Counted from the first letter of the stretch, positions 9,122-18,153 are shown. The stretch is DNA of 64,000 bases from Breznakia pachnodae (GCF_030814225.1 NZ_JAUSUR010000004.1:1-64000), one strand, 5' to 3'. The notes: generated by a model from the letters alone, not told the origin. Made by a program: numbers and translations.

Positions 9122-10207
9122 TTATCTTACCCTCCGAATATCTATAAATTGAAATCCCTGCATGTTTGGGTCATCTGTCGCAAAATATGGTGCATAACTA
9201 TTAACACGAATTCCCTGTTGTGGATTTTTTGCTTCAATTGCAAATCCATTTCCAATATATATTGCTACATGATTAGGTGTAACCAGAATATCACCTGGTT
9301 GGGCTAATGAAGCATCATTTCCAATACTGTAACCAGCTATAGAGGCAGTGCTAGGCATTGAATATCCATTTTGTGTAAACGCATATAAAACCAATCCATC
9401 ACAATCAAAAGAATCAGGTCCTCTGCCACCAGCTACATAAGGTTTTCCCGCTTGAGCCATTGCTGTGTCAATTACATCTTGAATTGAACCTTTAGATGCT
9501 ACCTGGCTATCAACTGATGTATCTCCACCAACTTTATTTATATCTTCATTTCCTTGAATATATGATTGATTATCATCTATATTACTAACTTCTTTTTCCT
9601 TAATAGTAAGAATAAATTGTGACTCTGCTTTATTACCATTTCTATCAACTGCAATTATTGTAATTTCATAATCATTCGCAACATTGGTATCAATTACTCC
9701 ATATATAGTATAATAATTTATTTTATTTTCTAATTCTGATTCCTTATCTAAGTCTTCTTTAGATATATATTCTATATCTCCATCGATAGGATCCTTAACA
9801 ACATCTATATTTGATTTAACATCATATTCACTACCTACTTCAATTGTAGGATTGTCTTCTTTGATTATTATTTCAGGTTTTTTTGTATCCTTAATCTCAA
9901 TAGTTTTTGCAAACGTTTTGCTTTTCCCCTCTTTTTCAACTGTGAAAAGGAGTTTTTGTTTTCCTATTTTCATTGTATCAAGTTTGGGATAATTATTGAT
10001 TTTACCATTTATAGAAGTAACTAGATTCTTTGTATCAAAACTATCTCCATATTCTACTTCATTTATAGTGTTATCAAATGTCAATGAAATACTATTTATA
10101 ATCGCTTGTTTTTTATAGTTACAATATAATCCATAACTTACAACACAAGTAATTAAACCACATAGAATTAACACTAATATTTTCTTGTTCCTTTTCATTG
10201 TTTTCAT
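9122..10207 (-). CDS. Membrane-anchored NlpC/P60 cell-wall hydrolase, paralogue 3
   Basis: 361 residues: membrane anchor (about 10-27), Ig/DUF5011-like segments, linker and NlpC/P60 domain with Cys269 (DSFDCDGLV) and His313 (PNHVAIYIG). It is the first hydrolase gene of the operon and follows a 475-residue membrane protein. The start could be the ATG at 10207 or at 10198: an AGGG lies directly against the first and about ten bases before the second. Its sequence is more distant from the other two in the middle region, so the duplication that formed this copy is probably older. Confidence 0.85.
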   Translation of the reverse strand: MKTMKRNKKILVLILCGLITCVVSYGLYCNYKKQAIINSISLTFDNTINEVEYGDSFDTKNLVTSINGKINNYPKLDTMKIGKQKLLFTVEKEGKSKTFAKTIEIKDTKKPEIIIKEDNPTIEVGSEYDVKSNIDVVKDPIDGDIEYISKEDLDKESELENKINYYTIYGVIDTNVANDYEITIIAVDRNGNKAESQFILTIKEKEVSNIDDNQSYIQGNEDINKVGGDTSVDSQVASKGSIQDVIDTAMAQAGKPYVAGGRGPDSFDCDGLVLYAFTQNGYSMPSTASIAGYSIGNDASLAQPGDILVTPNHVAIYIGNGFAIEAKNPQQGIRVNSYAPYFATDDPNMQGFQFIDIRRVR

Positions 10208-10243
10208 ACCCTACTACACTAATTCATCTGCTAATTGCATTTA

Positions 10244-11671
10244 CTAATCTAGCTCAATTAACAGTTTCCCTTTCTCGCCTGATATCTCTTCAAAATCATT
10301 TATATTTAAATCATCTAAATCATATGTCTCTTTCATAAGTTCTTTTATAACATCTTTCCCCGAGACATTATCATTTAAAACAATAAACTTAGAAGTAAGT
10401 TTCCAATCAATTAATTGATCGTATTCTTCTTCTGAATTTATATCGTTAATTCGAAAATATAAATAAACTATACGCTCTTCTTGATTATCGCCAACTTTTC
10501 CCGAAGTTTTTACTTTATAAATATAGTGCAAATCAAGTTGTTTGTATTCCTTATCATAAGTTGTGTACTTTGATACAAGCTCCTTAGATTTCACCACATT
10601 GTCTTCAATGTCTTCGAAACTAAAGTCTCTGTCATTTGTTTTCGTTAAACTCATAAAATCTTTACGGTCATGTTCAATGATATCATTCATTTCGTCTACT
10701 GTTAACTGATCAATTTTTTTCATAGTTTTGGTAGGAATATCATCGGATGATTTATAACGCTCTATTAATCCTGTAACTTCATATTTGTTTTCCTTTATGG
10801 TTACATTGTAATTGTTTTCATCGGCTTTACTTTCATCATATACAATTTTAATCACTAATTCATCACCATTTGATAATTCCCCATTATTTGTAATTGTATA
10901 TTCTACTGTTGATAAAAAGTCATTCATAGCCACACTGTCATTTGTATCTTCAAGTTCATTATAATCATATGACTCTCTACAATAAAAACTAGCTGAACCT
11001 TCTCCGCTATCTCCTTCGTATGTAACTTCACATGAATCTCCTAATATAATATCTATTGACTTAGGTTTATTAAAGAAAAGTTGATATACTACACCAGCTA
11101 CAATTACAATGGCCAAAATAACTAAAATCAGTTTGCCTGTCTTTCCACTAACTACATTCTTTATATCCAGATTATTGTTATTGTTATCTGTTGCTTGAAT
11201 TGCATTTTCAATATATTCATTTTTCTTTAAATTAATAATTGCTTTTACACCTAGAATAATCTGAATAAGAATACTTAATATTATCAATATTATTTTCATC
11301 ATTAAATTTGACACAAATTGATCCAGCGATCCACTATTATCAGCAGAAGATACAATAGCAGATACTATTTGAGATCCATTAAATGCACCTAATAAAGATA
11401 TTATTTCTAATACTAAATAGAACATCATGTCTTTTTCATTCGTCTTTCTATAAAACTTAATGTAAGATGCTCCTGCAATCACTACTAATGAACCAATAAG
11501 AATAATCATAAATACCAATGACAATAGTCCAATTTTATTAGCTACATTATGAATATCATCTAAATCAAATAAATTTCTTATTTGAAAAATACTAATACAT
11601 GCAATTACTCCAAGTATTACTAATACATAATCTAAATTCTTTTTTGTAATATACGATTTTATTTTTTCCAT
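10244..11671 (-). CDS. Polytopic membrane protein of the NlpC operon, unknown function
   Basis: 475 residues. Hydrophobic segments at about 14-30, 48-68, 83-105, 120-145 and 180-198 are followed by a long soluble C-terminal part (about 205-475) rich in Asp, Glu, Asn and Tyr, likely extracellular. I do not recognise a named family. It lies between the 52-residue gene and the three NlpC/P60 genes and shares their ECF-type promoter, so a role in envelope stress or control of the hydrolases is plausible. AGGAAGG precedes the ATG. Confidence 0.7.
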   Translation of the reverse strand: MEKIKSYITKKNLDYVLVILGVIACISIFQIRNLFDLDDIHNVANKIGLLSLVFMIILIGSLVVIAGASYIKFYRKTNEKDMMFYLVLEIISLLGAFNGSQIVSAIVSSADNSGSLDQFVSNLMMKIILIILSILIQIILGVKAIINLKKNEYIENAIQATDNNNNNLDIKNVVSGKTGKLILVILAIVIVAGVVYQLFFNKPKSIDIILGDSCEVTYEGDSGEGSASFYCRESYDYNELEDTNDSVAMNDFLSTVEYTITNNGELSNGDELVIKIVYDESKADENNYNVTIKENKYEVTGLIERYKSSDDIPTKTMKKIDQLTVDEMNDIIEHDRKDFMSLTKTNDRDFSFEDIEDNVVKSKELVSKYTTYDKEYKQLDLHYIYKVKTSGKVGDNQEERIVYLYFRINDINSEEEYDQLIDWKLTSKFIVLNDNVSGKDVIKELMKETYDLDDLNINDFEEISGEKGKLLIELD

Positions 11672-11680
11672 TTTACCTTC

Positions 11681-11839
11681 CTAAAGTTTATTTTTATAAA
11701 CTTTTTCACCTTTCTTATTTACTTGTTTTAAAATTTCACTTATTTCCTGATATAAGTGTTTTGCCTGTTCTACAGACAATTCTCCATCCTCTTCTAATTT
11801 GTCTAGTAAAGCTTTTATAGCATCATTTCTTTCCTCCAT
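11681..11839 (-). CDS. Small cytosolic helical protein, first gene of the NlpC operon
   Basis: 52 residues from the ATG at 11839 (MEERNDAIKALLDKLEEDG...), a charged, fully helical-looking peptide. A longer frame starts at 11896 but would run through the promoter; GAGAGGTG lies just before the chosen ATG. It ends nine bases before the membrane-protein gene and lies directly behind the ECF-type promoter. Function unknown. Confidence 0.6.
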   Translation of the reverse strand: MEERNDAIKALLDKLEEDGELSVEQAKHLYQEISEILKQVNKKGEKVYKNKL

Positions 11840-11855
11840 TTTTTCACCTCTCGCT

Positions 11856-11888
11856 TTATTGACGAATTTCAAATAAAACGGTTTTATA
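11856..11888 (-). promoter_or_regulatory. ECF-sigma-type promoter of the NlpC operon
   Basis: On the minus strand TATAAAACC (11880-11888), 15 bases, then CGTCAATAA (11856-11864). The -35 AAAACC and -10 CGTC are typical ECF elements. The identical boxes at identical spacing recur before the sigma operon at 14334-14366. Confidence 0.75.
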
Positions 11889-11993
11889 AAAATCATAAAT
11901 TTTTCGAATTGTTATCATATATCACATTATGACTTTTACATTATTTTAACATATCATAAAATGACATACAATAAAGTAAATAGAGGTATCCCC

Positions 11994-12341
11994 ATGAAAT
12001 ATAGTGATTTAAATTATGAAGATATTGGTAATAGAATTAAAACATTTAGAAAAGAAAAAAATCTTACTCAACAAAAGCTTGCAGATATAGTAGATATTGT
12101 AACTAGTAATGTATCGCATATTGAGCGTGGTACTACAAAAGTTAGTTTACCTACTCTAGTAAAAATTGCGAATGCTCTTGAGGTTACTGTTGATGAAATA
12201 CTTTGTGGGAATGTAAAACAAGCAGCCCCTTTAATAAAAAAGGATATTGCAAAGCTTTTAGATGACTGTAATCCTAAAGAACTGAAAATACTGACTGATA
12301 TTCTTGTAGCTAGTAAAAAAACTATTCGTGATAATCATTAA
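11994..12341 (+). CDS. XRE-family helix-turn-helix regulator
   Basis: 115 residues from the ATG at 11994, preceded by AGAGGT; an in-frame ATG at 11961 lacks such a site. The HTH occupies about residues 9-63: IGNRIKTFRKEKNLTQQKLADIVDIVTSNVSHIERG, then PTLVKIANALEVTVDEIL. The C-terminal 45 residues are helical (KELKILTDILVASKKTI). It is divergent from the NlpC operon and ends at a strong terminator. It may control itself or that operon, but no operator is evident. Confidence 0.85.
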   Translation: MKYSDLNYEDIGNRIKTFRKEKNLTQQKLADIVDIVTSNVSHIERGTTKVSLPTLVKIANALEVTVDEILCGNVKQAAPLIKKDIAKLLDDCNPKELKILTDILVASKKTIRDNH

Positions 12342-12348
12342 AGCGTAT

Positions 12349-12380
12349 AAAAAGTACTCATTCAAAATGGGTACTTTTTT
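12349..12380 (+). terminator. Intrinsic terminator after the XRE regulator
   Basis: AAAAAGTACTCATT (12349-12362) pairs with AATGGGTACTTTTT (12366-12379) around a 3-base loop with one G-U pair, followed by T residues. The A-rich left arm lets it work for the convergent sigma gene too. Confidence 0.85.
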
Positions 12381-12458
12381 ATCATTTTATACAACCTTCA
12401 TCAACTATAAATTTAATATTTTAATGTGTAAAATGAACTCTTATATTAAGATATTTTA

Positions 12459-13907
12459 TTAATTCTCTTTAATTGATTCAAACATTTCTTTCGCTAATCG
12501 TATTCTTTTTTCTTTAAATTCATCAGTTCCAAAATTAGATTGATCATCACGAATCGTAATAACAAATAAATAGTGCTTTATTTGATTATCAATTCCATTC
12601 AAGTCAACATTTATCGTTAATCCTTCACCATATGTATATCCACCCTCACCTGTAAATGCGGTACCAGCTCCCATAACACCACTTACTCTCAATGTAGCAA
12701 ATACTTCACCATCTTCTTTATAAATTGATTCTATAGTAGTTTCGCTTCGGTCTTCAGCACCAGTAATAAAGTAATTATAACTTTGACCATTTAAATTATT
12801 AACAGCATCTTGAGCATTTTCTTTAGTATTAAAACCACAATGTATACAAGGCATCATTCCACCTTGAACTTTCCACATATCAATTCTGATTCCTTCAGGG
12901 CCAAACCTTGTATCATCATCTTTAGATTTCCATGTTATGATAGTATCATTTTCTTCCACTTTTTCGAGTCCTGATAACAGTGATATTTCTGCATTAACAT
13001 CTGATAAAAGTAGTTGTTCAAACTCAAATTCTGGCGCTTCCTCCACTTCAATCACTTCTTCATTATGATTATTTTCTAACTCTTTACTTTCTTCATTATC
13101 ATTCGTAGCTAAAAATACTCCTACTACAATGGTACAAATTGCCAAAGAACCAGCAAATAATTTAATTAATACCTGTTTAGCTATCTTAGATGATCCCTTA
13201 GTTGGAGTTATCTCTAATGATTTAGATATTAAATTCCCGTTTACATTCATCCATATTGAGCTAGATATTTTTGTTGATGCAGCGAATTCATTAAACATCC
13301 AAACCATAAATGGAATAGGTGCAACTCCTCTAAATTTAACGCCTTTAGCTTCTAGTGTCTCCACTTCTTTCTTTATGTGTTTTCTTCCATAGTTGAGCCT
13401 ACTTTTTATTGTTCCACTAGATAGTTCTAATGTATCAGCAATTTCACCTACTGATAATCCTTGAAAATAATACATTAGAATACACATTCTATTTTCTTCT
13501 GATAAGTTATCAATAATATCAGACATAGCAATCTTTAACTCTTCGTATTCATATTGATCTTTAGGTTTAAATTCTATAGTTTCATCTTCTAGAAATTCTT
13601 CAACATTTTGTTCTTCGCTTGTTATATTACTAAAAACTGTTGGTTTCTTTTTCTTTAAATAGTCTTTTGCTTTATTAGCAACAATTCGATTCAACCAATT
13701 TGGAAACTTTGAATCATCCTCTAACTGACTAATTTTTTTAAATGCAGTTATATAGGCATCTTGAACAACATCATTTGCATCTTGTTCATCCTTTATAAAT
13801 TTCCTAGCCATAAAATAACTTGTATGAATTGTTAAATTATATAATTCCTTTATAGCTTCATTGTCTCCAACTCTTGCTTTTTTTACATATTCAATAATCT
13901 TTTCCAT
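12459..13907 (-). CDS. ECF sigma factor with C-terminal membrane and extracellular extension
   Basis: 482 residues, more than twice a normal ECF factor. Region 2 lies at about 15-85 (DEQDANDVVQDAYITAFKKI, FPNWLNRIVANKAKDYL) and region 4 at about 125-180 (CILMYYFQGLSVGEIADTLELSSGTIKSRL). A linker leads to a transmembrane helix at about 246-267 and then about 215 residues likely outside the cell. Such fused extensions can act as built-in sensors or anti-sigma modules. It is co-transcribed with the membrane gene upstream from an ECF promoter that it probably recognises itself. GAGGGG precedes the ATG at a long distance. Confidence 0.85.
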   Translation of the reverse strand: MEKIIEYVKKARVGDNEAIKELYNLTIHTSYFMARKFIKDEQDANDVVQDAYITAFKKISQLEDDSKFPNWLNRIVANKAKDYLKKKKPTVFSNITSEEQNVEEFLEDETIEFKPKDQYEYEELKIAMSDIIDNLSEENRMCILMYYFQGLSVGEIADTLELSSGTIKSRLNYGRKHIKKEVETLEAKGVKFRGVAPIPFMVWMFNEFAASTKISSSIWMNVNGNLISKSLEITPTKGSSKIAKQVLIKLFAGSLAICTIVVGVFLATNDNEESKELENNHNEEVIEVEEAPEFEFEQLLLSDVNAEISLLSGLEKVEENDTIITWKSKDDDTRFGPEGIRIDMWKVQGGMMPCIHCGFNTKENAQDAVNNLNGQSYNYFITGAEDRSETTIESIYKEDGEVFATLRVSGVMGAGTAFTGEGGYTYGEGLTINVDLNGIDNQIKHYLFVITIRDDQSNFGTDEFKEKRIRLAKEMFESIKEN

Positions 13908-13931
13908 ATTTATATTAATTTCCCCTCTATA

Positions 13932-14300
13932 TTAATTACTCAACATTTTCATAATGCTTTTATAATTATCTATATTATAGTATACACAACCCGCTATGAC
14001 TACTAGCCAAGTTACTATACCAATCATTGATATAGTAGTTGTAAATAAAGCAATTGTTGCTCTAAATGCCAGTAATAGAAAGATAGGTCCATTGATTAAA
14101 CCTTTTCTTCTTTTTAATTTAGCTTTTAATTCTGGTGATTTATTCTTATCAAAAATACCTTTTCCATAAATCAATTCCATAATTTTCTTAGACAACTTCC
14201 ATACCGTTGGTCCAAATATTAAGAAGTAACTAATTACTTCATCTCCCATTCCTTCACTCACGTATTCTCTTTCGCCATACTCATTAATTCTTGTTTTCAT
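13932..14300 (-). CDS. Small membrane protein upstream of the ECF sigma gene
   Basis: 122 residues from the ATG at 14300, which has GAGGAG seven bases upstream. The N-terminus is soluble (MKTRINEYGEREYVSEGMGDE), a short hydrophobic stretch follows, then two helices near the C-terminus (PIFLLLAFRATIALFT and GIVTWLVVIAGCVYY). No family recognised. It is the first gene behind the ECF-type promoter and 24 bases before the sigma gene, so it is a candidate regulator or sensor for that factor. Confidence 0.65.
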   Translation of the reverse strand: MKTRINEYGEREYVSEGMGDEVISYFLIFGPTVWKLSKKIMELIYGKGIFDKNKSPELKAKLKRRKGLINGPIFLLLAFRATIALFTTTISMIGIVTWLVVIAGCVYYNIDNYKSIMKMLSN

Positions 14301-14333
14301 TTCTAATCTCCTCACTTTCTTATGTCCTTCACC

Positions 14334-14366
14334 TTATTGACGACATAGAATTCATATGGTTTTATA
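14334..14366 (-). promoter_or_regulatory. ECF-sigma-type promoter of the sigma operon
   Basis: TATAAAACC (14358-14366), 15 bases, CGTCAATAA (14334-14342) on the minus strand. Both boxes and the spacing are the same as at 11856-11888. The -10 lies about 35 bases before the start codon at 14300, which implies autoregulation by the sigma factor. Confidence 0.75.
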
Positions 14367-14476
14367 TCTTTTAAACTTTTCACAAATATTATTATACATC
14401 ATATTTGTATATACAATAACATTATTTTTAAAACCAAATTTTTATTTAATCGTCTATGAAGTAGAGGAGGTCAAGT

Positions 14477-14608
14477 ATGAACACTACTGTTACACTAAAG
14501 CAATTACTTTTAGATTTATCTAAAGACTGTAAAATAAGCAAGGAAGTACAATACAAAATATTACTGTGTGTCTTACATAACATAGTAAACAATCTATCAA
14601 ATGAATAA
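14477..14608 (+). CDS. Small 43-residue protein, unknown
   Basis: ATG at 14477 with a strong AGAGGAGGTC seven bases upstream, 44 codons, stop at 14608. The predicted protein (MNTTVTLKQLLLDLSKDCK..., then ...YKILLCVLHNIVNNLSNE) is helical and amphipathic with two Cys. It is alone on the plus strand between two minus-strand units. I do not recognise it. The ribosome-binding site is the main support. Confidence 0.55.
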   Translation: MNTTVTLKQLLLDLSKDCKISKEVQYKILLCVLHNIVNNLSNE

Positions 14609-14611
14609 AGA

Positions 14612-14631
14612 AAAAGCCCTTTTGGACTTTA
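14612..14631 (-). terminator. Intrinsic terminator after the FemABX-like gene
   Basis: AAAGTCC-AAAA-GGGCTTT on the minus strand with one G-U pair, followed by T residues. Its 5' arm begins at the stop codon of the FemABX-like gene. Confidence 0.7.
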
Positions 14632-15888
14632 TTGTTTCTTGATTAAATTATACAACTTATAATGCTCTTTCTTAATTGGTAATATAAAATCACCAATCAA
14701 TTCTTCCACATATCCATCAAATCCCTGTTTGAATTTGAATATACCATAGTCTTGCGCTTCTTCACGAAAGTCTCCACTTATTCCATAGAAATTATACTGT
14801 GAACAACCTCTCTCTATAGCCATTTGAATCATATGCCATTGTAATGCATAGTTTGCTTTATATTTCAAAAGATGTTTGTAAGATCCGCCAAACAAATAAA
14901 TAATCTCAGTATCTTCAATTACAAAGATACATGCAGATAACGGTATTTCATTTCCATATGTTTCTTTTAAAGCTAATACTTCATCAATATTGTTTTGGTA
15001 TGTATGAATTTTATCTTTTTCAGCTTTTATTATATTCTTACATTTCTGACATTTCTTTTCAGAAGATGAATCTAGTAATTGTTCATGTTTCGCTATTATT
15101 TCTTTTGATTCATCCTGATACTTCTTTTGTTTATTTATATATTTAGGTACATCTAAATATGCAAGTAATAATTGTGCCTTATCTCCATAGGCATCTAAAT
15201 AATCTTTATAGAACTTATGATCTCGAATATCAAAATGACGTCGCTCACCTGTATGTTCCATGATATCCAAGTAAATTGGTAAATCTTTTGTAGTAAGTTC
15301 TTTAATACACACTTCATCATGAATTGCCTTATGTACATTGTACCTTGTTCGTTTGTGCATATTTGCAAGTACATCTTCTTTTGATTTTCCTTTTAAAGGT
15401 AATACAAATGTCCACCTTGGCTGATACTTTTCACTATTACCTACTGTAAAGCCCTGATGTTGAAAACCTGCATCTTCTAATATTTGAACAATATCTTCAT
15501 TACTAAAACCATTATCTACTTCATCACCATTGATATCTCTTTCCTTATAAGTGATATATGGATCCATATGTAAATAGACACATCCTTTTTTAGATACATG
15601 TTTTTTTAATTCATGCATAAAGAAGTTAAACACTTCTTTATCACGATAGTCAATTAGCATTCCTCTCTGAATACAAGCATAGTGAAATTTCTTCATCAAA
15701 GGTTGATAAAATACCGCACACATCGCAATGAATTCATTATCACCTTTCACACCTAGCACTTCTAACTCAGATCCTCGTTCTTGCTTTAACCTTATCATTT
15801 CACACGAATTCATAAAATTACGATATTTATGATTCTTATGAAATCCCCTATAGTCCTCTTTACTTGCTACAACAAATTCTAATTTCAT
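14629..15888 (-). CDS. FemABX-family aminoacyltransferase (peptidoglycan branch formation)
   Basis: 419 residues from the ATG at 15888, which has AAAGGAG eight bases upstream. The protein has the two-GNAT-domain length of FemA/FemB/FemX, which add amino acids from aminoacyl-tRNA to the peptidoglycan stem peptide. Visible family features are RPWTFVLPL-like YQPRWTFVLPLKGKSKEDVLANMHKRTRYNVHKA, a Lys/Gln-rich coiled-coil insertion (about 260-310) with CQKCKN, and the C-terminal ALQWHMIQMAIERGCSQYNFYGISGDF...YGIFKFKQGFDG. The amino acid transferred cannot be predicted. It has its own terminator. Confidence 0.9.
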   Translation of the reverse strand: MKLEFVVASKEDYRGFHKNHKYRNFMNSCEMIRLKQERGSELEVLGVKGDNEFIAMCAVFYQPLMKKFHYACIQRGMLIDYRDKEVFNFFMHELKKHVSKKGCVYLHMDPYITYKERDINGDEVDNGFSNEDIVQILEDAGFQHQGFTVGNSEKYQPRWTFVLPLKGKSKEDVLANMHKRTRYNVHKAIHDEVCIKELTTKDLPIYLDIMEHTGERRHFDIRDHKFYKDYLDAYGDKAQLLLAYLDVPKYINKQKKYQDESKEIIAKHEQLLDSSSEKKCQKCKNIIKAEKDKIHTYQNNIDEVLALKETYGNEIPLSACIFVIEDTEIIYLFGGSYKHLLKYKANYALQWHMIQMAIERGCSQYNFYGISGDFREEAQDYGIFKFKQGFDGYVEELIGDFILPIKKEHYKLYNLIKKQ

Positions 15889-16042
15889 ATGTATTACTCC
15901 TTTATATAATCCCAGCATTCCTCGTCCCTGTTTTACTTTTTGCCTTGATTATTTAATTCAGTTTCATACGTATTTCATTAATCAACTATTACAGTATACA
16001 AAAATAATGTGTCTGCTTTGTGAAGATTTTGTTAAGAGTATA

Positions 16043-16065
16043 GAAAAAGACCATGTATGGCCTTT
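16043..16065 (-). terminator. Intrinsic terminator after the SUFU-domain gene
   Basis: On the minus strand AAAGGCCA-TACA-TGGTCTTT with one G-U pair, then T residues. Confidence 0.65.
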
Positions 16066-16076
16066 TCATTTTTACA

Positions 16077-16754
16077 CTAGCTTTTATATGCATTTTCACT
16101 TTTATAATAATTCTTGCGATTTGGATTAATAATGAAAGGATACTCATCTTTCATTAATTCTAACAAACTCTCTGCATCTTGTTCTAGTTTATAATTTACT
16201 TCTTCGTTATAAAGTGGAATAATCTGATAAAAATGAACTCGTTTACTATCCATATCAACAAACGTTCCTTTCTCTTCAACTGAGAATGGAGAAACTAACA
16301 TACTACTTGATAGGTTTGTTGTATCTGCAAATGGTCCCTGATTATCAATTGTATGACCAAAACCTAACCAAGTATCACAATTAATTGGCAGTCTTGCTAA
16401 ACCTTTTAATAAACGAATTGGCCAGTACCATTCTTCACTATTATCTTCTATCTTCCAATCTGGTGGAAGTACAATCATTAACTCAGCGTAGCCAAAGAAA
16501 CCTTCCAGTTGTGGAGGAATATTCATCTTATGTGCTCCCATTCCCATAGTTACTAATGTATAGTAATTACGCTCACTCGTTGGTGCTATAATTCCAATAT
16601 CCAAATGGATGTCTGGAGATACAATTTCATGAAATACATTATCTGCACTACCAAAATGTTCACTTATAAATGTATCTAGTTGTTCTAATTCTTGATCACT
16701 ATACAGTTCTAAATTTAATTCTTTTTCTTTCTTCTTACGTTTAAAAAAACTCAT
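16077..16754 (-). CDS. Suppressor-of-fused (SUFU) domain protein
   Basis: 225 residues. After a basic N-terminus the SUFU domain runs from about 25 to 215. Recognisable elements are HEIVSPDIHLDIGIIAPTSERNYYTLVTMGMGAHKMNIP, AELMIVLPPDWKI, WPIRLLKGLARLP and the late HFYQIIPLYNEEVNYKLEQDAESLL. Bacterial SUFU proteins often serve as immunity proteins against polymorphic toxins, but no toxin gene is adjacent. It is ten bases downstream of a membrane protein gene and probably co-transcribed with it. Confidence 0.88.
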   Translation of the reverse strand: MSFFKRKKKEKELNLELYSDQELEQLDTFISEHFGSADNVFHEIVSPDIHLDIGIIAPTSERNYYTLVTMGMGAHKMNIPPQLEGFFGYAELMIVLPPDWKIEDNSEEWYWPIRLLKGLARLPINCDTWLGFGHTIDNQGPFADTTNLSSSMLVSPFSVEEKGTFVDMDSKRVHFYQIIPLYNEEVNYKLEQDAESLLELMKDEYPFIINPNRKNYYKSENAYKS

Positions 16755-16763
16755 ATTTTCCTC

Positions 16764-17339
16764 CTAAAAATAACAATCAACATTCTTTTCAGTTAAGATA
16801 TCTTCGATAATATCAAGATCTTTCTTTTTCACATGCATTAGTCCTAATGTCTTATCTTCATGATTAAAGAATTCTAATTCATGCTCTTTAAATATTGGAA
16901 TTAAAAAATTATATCTCCATGTTGTAATTTTATACTGAACTGTATCTACTTTTTCATAAGGAACACACATATCTTTTGCTTTTCTTCCTAGGAAATAAAC
17001 ATTATTTTCTCCTAACCATAATCTTCCTCTTTCATATTTAGTATTTTCCATATCTGCTACAATCTTATTCAAATCATATTCATTATCAACACCTAGTAAT
17101 TTCATATAGTTCTTTTTCTTCAATAATAGGAAAAAAGTAATAAGTGTCATTGAAAAACCAAGAATAAAAAATAGAAGACCCATTGCAAAGAACCCGACAA
17201 ATTCACTCATCTGTGCTCCATCTTCATTTAATCCAATAAATCCAATAGCCAGTAATATTACTGCCATACTAAGTAAACTTATCCCCATAATTAACAATCG
17301 TTTTTTTGTGATATTTAGTGCTTTATCCAGTTTTTTCAT
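16764..17339 (-). CDS. Two-helix membrane protein, unknown
   Basis: 191 residues from the ATG at 17339, with GAGGGGG just upstream. Two transmembrane helices (about 13-33 and 47-69) are followed by a soluble C-terminal half with PH-like strand patterns (GRLWLGENNVYFLGRKAKDMCVPYEKVDTVQYKI). It lies ten bases before the SUFU gene, so the two may work together. No named family recognised. Confidence 0.65.
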   Translation of the reverse strand: MKKLDKALNITKKRLLIMGISLLSMAVILLAIGFIGLNEDGAQMSEFVGFFAMGLLFFILGFSMTLITFFLLLKKKNYMKLLGVDNEYDLNKIVADMENTKYERGRLWLGENNVYFLGRKAKDMCVPYEKVDTVQYKITTWRYNFLIPIFKEHELEFFNHEDKTLGLMHVKKKDLDIIEDILTEKNVDCYF

Positions 17340-17577
17340 ATGCCCCCTCATTAGCCATTTTTATTACTCTTCTATTCTATGCTTAAGTTTATCACATTAC
17401 TTCCTGAATTGCAGTTTCTTATATCAGTTTATTTATTGTACTTAGGATAAATATTCAATTCTTTTAAACTAAAATACCATGGATTTTAGATGTACATCTT
17501 TATAATAACTATCATTTAGCCAGTATGTTCTATAAGCAACAGAAAAGATAACGATTCTAATTTATACATATACAAAT

Positions 17578-18153
17578 TTATAATTCGAAAGTATCATACC
17601 CTAATTTTATTAAACGAGGTTTTACATAATTTCTATATCGAAATAAATTTGTTTTAACAGTACCTTCAGGTATGTTTAAAGAATTAGAAATTTCCTTAAT
17701 TGAATAATCATTAAGATATTTCATTTTTCCAACTTTTGACATTACGATTGGCATTTCTTTTGCTTCTTCCTTAATAACCTCTTTTATTTCTTTTCTATTC
17801 AATTTTTCAATTTGATTATCTGCTACTTCTATTATTTCTTCAAGATTAGTTTCATCATTAAGATGTACTTGTTTTACTCTCTTTCTCTGTGTGGAAATTA
17901 TAAGATTAAATGCAATTTTAAAAAGCCAGCAATGAAAAGAATTGCAGTTATTTAACTTATCGATACACTCAAATACTTTTATAAATGTATCTTGAACAAT
18001 TTCCTCAGCATCAAATTTATTTCTCATAAAATGGAGAGCAAAGTAGTAAACGGAATCATAATAGAAATCATAGATTGCAGTAAAAGAATTTATATCGCCC
18101 TTGTGGAATGCTTCAACATGCTTAATATCAATTTTCTTTCTTGAGTTATTCAT
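17578..18153 (-). CDS. ECF-family RNA polymerase sigma factor
   Basis: 191 residues. Region 2: FTAIYDFYYDSVYYFALHFMRNKFDAEEIVQDTFIKVFECI and HCWLFKIAFNLIISTQRK. Region 4: PIVMSKVGKMKYLNDYSIKEISNSLNIPEGTVKTNLFRYRNYV. AAGGGCG precedes the ATG. There is no anti-sigma gene on either side. The flanking 225-bp downstream gap and the 365-bp upstream gap show no ECF-like promoter that I can recognise. Confidence 0.87.
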   Translation of the reverse strand: MNNSRKKIDIKHVEAFHKGDINSFTAIYDFYYDSVYYFALHFMRNKFDAEEIVQDTFIKVFECIDKLNNCNSFHCWLFKIAFNLIISTQRKRVKQVHLNDETNLEEIIEVADNQIEKLNRKEIKEVIKEEAKEMPIVMSKVGKMKYLNDYSIKEISNSLNIPEGTVKTNLFRYRNYVKPRLIKLGYDTFEL

